Under the pieces are notes generated by a model. The model ran no database searches. It had not been told where the DNA came from and saw nothing but the letters and a program-made list of their open reading frames with translations. Positions 5,827 to 8,211 of a DNA stretch of 8,211 nt are shown here, piece by piece. Position 1 is the first letter of the stretch, and each line of letters opens with the position of its first letter. The DNA is from Clostridiales bacterium (GTDB taxonomy: Bacteria > Bacillota > Clostridia > Oscillospirales > Ruminococcaceae): the NCBI GenBank assembly GCA_012523875.1, contig JAAYSW010000031.1, forward strand, positions 1 through 8,211, given 5' to 3'. Made by a program: the position numbers and the translations under genes.

Positions 5827-7446
5827 ATGAGAATGGTAAAATTCATGGCACTAATTCTTATGGCATTAATGCTTTTTAACTCTTGTTCCCCCATAAGCAA
5901 CACTTTTAGTAATGCTGATAATAAGGGTAATGCAAAAGGGGATGCTTTAACCCCTGGGCATACATCTATAGGTAATGCTAAGGCAGAGAAATATCCAGTG
6001 TCGATACCTGAAATTATCAAGCAGGAAACTTCTATAGTGGTTGAAGCAGAAAATTCCGAGTTGATGGGAGATTTGTTCATAACTGAGGCACGAGAGGGCT
6101 ATTCGGGCGATGGATATGTTAGTGGATTTAATAAGGCTTATGAAAATAAAGTGAAGATAATGGTGGATGTTGCTACATCACAGCATTATGATATAACGCT
6201 TTGTATCGCATCGAATAATAATGTTAAAAATGCATTGATGGTTAATGGCAAGAAGGTTGGGGAATTTGAAATAAAAGAGAATGAAACGGACAAATTTATT
6301 AAGGCTACATTCTATGGTCTGTTTTTAGAGGAAGGCTCTGCTGAAATCTCGATTATGGAGATTGATGGAGATTTTGACTTAGATTATATTGAGGTTTCTG
6401 ACAATAAAAACCTTGATGAGATAAATTATGATATAAGCCCTAAACTTTGCAATGAAAACTCAAATCAAACTACAAAAGAATTGATGAAGTATTTAACTGA
6501 ATGTTATGGTAAAAGCATTATTACAGGGCAGTATGCATCGAATGAAAAAAACCTTGAGATTGATATTATTTATAATGTAACTGAGCAATACCCTGCAATT
6601 CGCTTTGGTGATATTGGTGGATATTCGCTTAATGGTCAGCGTGATACAAAGGAAACGGAGGCTTGCATTGATTGGAATAAGAGGGGCGGTATTGTTGGGC
6701 TTATGTGGTACTGGAATGCACCAATCGGTAGAGCAAGTGTTTACAAAGCATCTTCTGATTTCAATTTATCAAAAGCGGTTACATCCATTGACATTGCAGG
6801 ATTAGATCTGAGTGAAATTCACGATTTATATAAGAACGGTGAAATATCTTCTGAATGTTATGCATTAATCAAGGATATCGATGCTATTTCTGAACAGCTG
6901 AAAATATTACAAGAAAATGATATATCCGTTTTATGGAGACCATTGCATGAGGCGGGTGGGGAATGGTTTTGGTGGGGTGGCTCAGGTTCTACGGCTTATC
7001 AATGGCTTTGGGGACTTCTATATTCACGCCAAACATATTACCATGAACTAAATAATTTGATTTGGATTTGGAACGGTCAAGATAAAGATTATACTGTAAG
7101 TAGCAATATGTATGATATTGCATCATTAGATATTTATCTTACTGGTGAAACGGATTTTGGTAGCCGTGTCGAACAATACCAATGGCTTAATAAGGTTACA
7201 GAATCAAAAAAACTTTTAGCTATTAGTGAATGTGGAATTGTACCTAATATTGATAATATGTTTAGGGATAAATCAATGTGGTCTTTTTTTGGACTATGGT
7301 ATGGGAATTACCTTATGACAGCAGATGGAGAATTTTCCGAGATATATAATTCTGCTGAACAGCTCAAAAAGGCATATAATTCAGAGGGAAGTATAAATCT
7401 TTATAAATATATTAATAGGAATAAAGCTACTATAGAAAATAAATAA
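5827..7446 (+). CDS. Lipoprotein beta-mannanase with CBM35-like module and GH26 domain
   Basis: The enzyme is predicted to cut beta-1,4-mannan or glucomannan at the outer face of the membrane. From ATG 5827 it has 539 aa. Residues 1-19 are a hydrophobic signal ending in LFNSC, with Cys20 as probable lipid anchor (Phe at -3 is not ideal). A low-complexity spacer follows, then a CBM35/CBM6-like module (about 70-190: VVEAENSEL, SGDGYVSGF, VNGKKVG, DLDYIEV). The GH26 domain (about 214-500) contains ITGQYAS, AIRFGDIGGYS, LMWYWNAP, LWRPLHEAGGEWFWWGG with His374 and acid/base Glu375, NNLIWIWNGQD, and ISECG with nucleophile Glu468. Both catalytic glutamates are intact. The WFWWG pattern is typical of mannanases rather than of other GH26 specificities. 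It starts 5 bp after GH95 and is probably co-transcribed with it. Confidence 0.93.
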   Translation: MRMVKFMALILMALMLFNSCSPISNTFSNADNKGNAKGDALTPGHTSIGNAKAEKYPVSIPEIIKQETSIVVEAENSELMGDLFITEAREGYSGDGYVSGFNKAYENKVKIMVDVATSQHYDITLCIASNNNVKNALMVNGKKVGEFEIKENETDKFIKATFYGLFLEEGSAEISIMEIDGDFDLDYIEVSDNKNLDEINYDISPKLCNENSNQTTKELMKYLTECYGKSIITGQYASNEKNLEIDIIYNVTEQYPAIRFGDIGGYSLNGQRDTKETEACIDWNKRGGIVGLMWYWNAPIGRASVYKASSDFNLSKAVTSIDIAGLDLSEIHDLYKNGEISSECYALIKDIDAISEQLKILQENDISVLWRPLHEAGGEWFWWGGSGSTAYQWLWGLLYSRQTYYHELNNLIWIWNGQDKDYTVSSNMYDIASLDIYLTGETDFGSRVEQYQWLNKVTESKKLLAISECGIVPNIDNMFRDKSMWSFFGLWYGNYLMTADGEFSEIYNSAEQLKKAYNSEGSINLYKYINRNKATIENK

Positions 7447-7471
7447 CAGAGTTATAAAAATGAAACCTTTT

Positions 7472-7498
7472 CTTGCTATATGAAGTTAATATAGTAAG
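7472..7498 (+). other. Hairpin 1 in the gap behind the GH26 gene
   Basis: CTTGCTATAT (7472-7481) and ATATAGTAAG (7489-7498) pair over 10 bp, with one wobble and a 7-nt loop. It starts 25 bp after the GH26 stop. No T-run follows, so it is not a classical terminator; it may protect or process the mRNA. Confidence 0.55.
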
Positions 7499-7523
7499 GG
7501 GATAACTTTAGAAGTATTTCCCC
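7498..7523 (+). other. Hairpin 2, GGGG/CCCC stem, adjoining hairpin 1
   Basis: GGGGA (7498-7502) pairs with TCCCC (7519-7523) and an inner AACTT/AAGT(T)-like arm closes a 3-nt loop, with one mismatch and one bulge. It shares base 7498 with hairpin 1. A-rich sequence follows, not T-rich. It lies 35 bp before the next start codon and may reduce read-through or set mRNA stability. Confidence 0.5.
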
Positions 7524-7558
7524 AATGAAAATATATTATAAAAAGGAAGGTGTTTTTA

Positions 7559-8211
7559 ATGAATAATAGGGATTTATTCAAAAAGTTCATGTGCGGCATG
7601 ATGTCAGTAGCTATGATTGCTTCAGCTAGCACTGCCGTGCTTGCAACTACAACAGAAGCAGATTATATAATTACATCGGTTGGAACGGAGAAAGAGATTA
7701 CTTATTTATATGGTGTTGTAGTCGAAGTAATTAGCGAAACTAGCATAATGGTTGATTGGCATTATAGTTCATATGGTAGAACTGTTGTTTATTGCGACGA
7801 TATGCCTAATCTACAGGCTGGAAGTTATGTTTATGTTGAATCAGATGGAATTTTCATGGAAAGCTATCCAATGCAATTGAATGCTTATAAGGTATCAGTT
7901 CTTGAAGCAACTACTACTGAGCCAGTTTATAATCCAGAGGAATCTACACAAACTACGGTAGTAACTACTTATGATGGACAATATACAACACAAATTACAG
8001 ATGTATTAACTTCTGAATCTGAAACAACAAAAGCTCCAAAATTCATACTAACCAATGGTTTAATAACGAAAATAAATCTTGATGCTAATAGAATGATGGT
8101 GGATGATAGGTATATATTTGATTATATCGCTGGAACAGAAATTGGAGATGTTGTAGATTTGGTCATGGTAAATGGCGTAATTTATGATATATGGGCTACA
8201 CCATATGAAAA
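7559..8211 (+). CDS. Secreted two-module protein with Thr-rich linker, function unknown (3' end beyond window)
   Basis: I do not recognise this protein with certainty. From ATG 7559 (GGAAGG at 7545-7550, 8 nt upstream) 217 codons stay open to the edge. Residues 1-29 form a Sec signal peptide: KK near 8-9, a hydrophobic core and a probable cut after VLA29. A beta-rich module (about 48-116) contains LYGVVVEV, a GxYVYVESDG turn and MESYPMQLNAYKVSVL, which resembles the end of DUF3221/YobA-like small beta-barrels. A linker (117-160) has 14 Thr in 44 residues, plus Ser, Glu and Pro. A second module (164-217) repeats the pattern GLITKI, MMVDDRY, GDVVDLVMVNGVI. The linker suggests an extracellular multi-domain protein. 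Being on the same strand 112 bp behind GH26, with no clear promoter, it could be in the same operon or begin a new one. Confidence 0.85.
   Translation, partial: MNNRDLFKKFMCGMMSVAMIASASTAVLATTTEADYIITSVGTEKEITYLYGVVVEVISETSIMVDWHYSSYGRTVVYCDDMPNLQAGSYVYVESDGIFMESYPMQLNAYKVSVLEATTTEPVYNPEESTQTTVVTTYDGQYTTQITDVLTSESETTKAPKFILTNGLITKINLDANRMMVDDRYIFDYIAGTEIGDVVDLVMVNGVIYDIWATPYE

Noticed and set aside
5370..6080. Minus-strand frames opposite the end of GH95 and start of GH26
   Set aside because: Antisense to two well-supported genes and without any ribosome-binding site of note.
6605..6805. Plus-strand 66-codon frame inside GH26
   Set aside because: It lies out of frame within the catalytic domain, with no independent evidence.
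7498..7523. GGGG/CCCC hairpin as a rho-independent terminator of the GH95-GH26 operon
   Set aside because: The sequence behind it is A-rich, without the T-tract needed for intrinsic termination.

Overview
The window looks like chromosomal DNA from an AT-rich, endospore-forming member of the Clostridia (Bacillota). Evidence for this is two spore genes (spoVT and spoVAC), strong GGAGG ribosome-binding sites, TTGAnn-17-TATAAT-type promoters, and polysaccharide-degrading genes typical of plant-fibre or gut clostridia. I cannot name a genus. No tRNA, rRNA, CRISPR array, insertion sequence or phage gene is visible.

Left half, all on the minus strand (1-3121). Reading in the direction of transcription: a membrane-anchored metallophosphoesterase of the YkuE/YaeI type; a stand-alone spoVAC (a channel protein for dipicolinic acid in spores); a YkgJ-like cysteine-cluster protein; spoVT (an AbrB/GAF forespore regulator); and the first 64 codons of a class I mannose-6-phosphate isomerase (manA), cut by the window edge. 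The manA fragment was found by translating the edge; it starts at TTG behind a good SD. Most of these genes seem to be separate transcription units, with recognisable promoters and hairpin terminators behind spoVAC and spoVT.

Right half, plus strand (3506-8211). After a 384-bp divergent intergenic region, a promoter with an extended -10 drives a GH95 glycosidase without a signal peptide (771 aa). It is followed 5 bp later by a lipoprotein with a CBM35-like module and a GH26 beta-mannanase domain (539 aa). Two adjoining hairpins then separate this pair from an incomplete secreted protein with a signal peptide, a Thr-rich linker and two small beta-rich modules.

How the parts may fit (inference): the surface GH26 enzyme cuts beta-mannan, oligosaccharides are imported by a transporter not in the window, the cytoplasmic GH95 enzyme removes alpha-L-fucose or alpha-L-galactose, and ManA passes mannose 6-phosphate to fructose 6-phosphate. 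The spore genes lying between manA and the mannanase operon have no evident functional link to it. I see no clearly new multi-gene system. The best leads are the GH95/GH26 coupling, the unusual Cys at a GH95 specificity position, the unknown two-module secreted protein, and an operator-like pseudopalindrome upstream of the glycosidase promoter.
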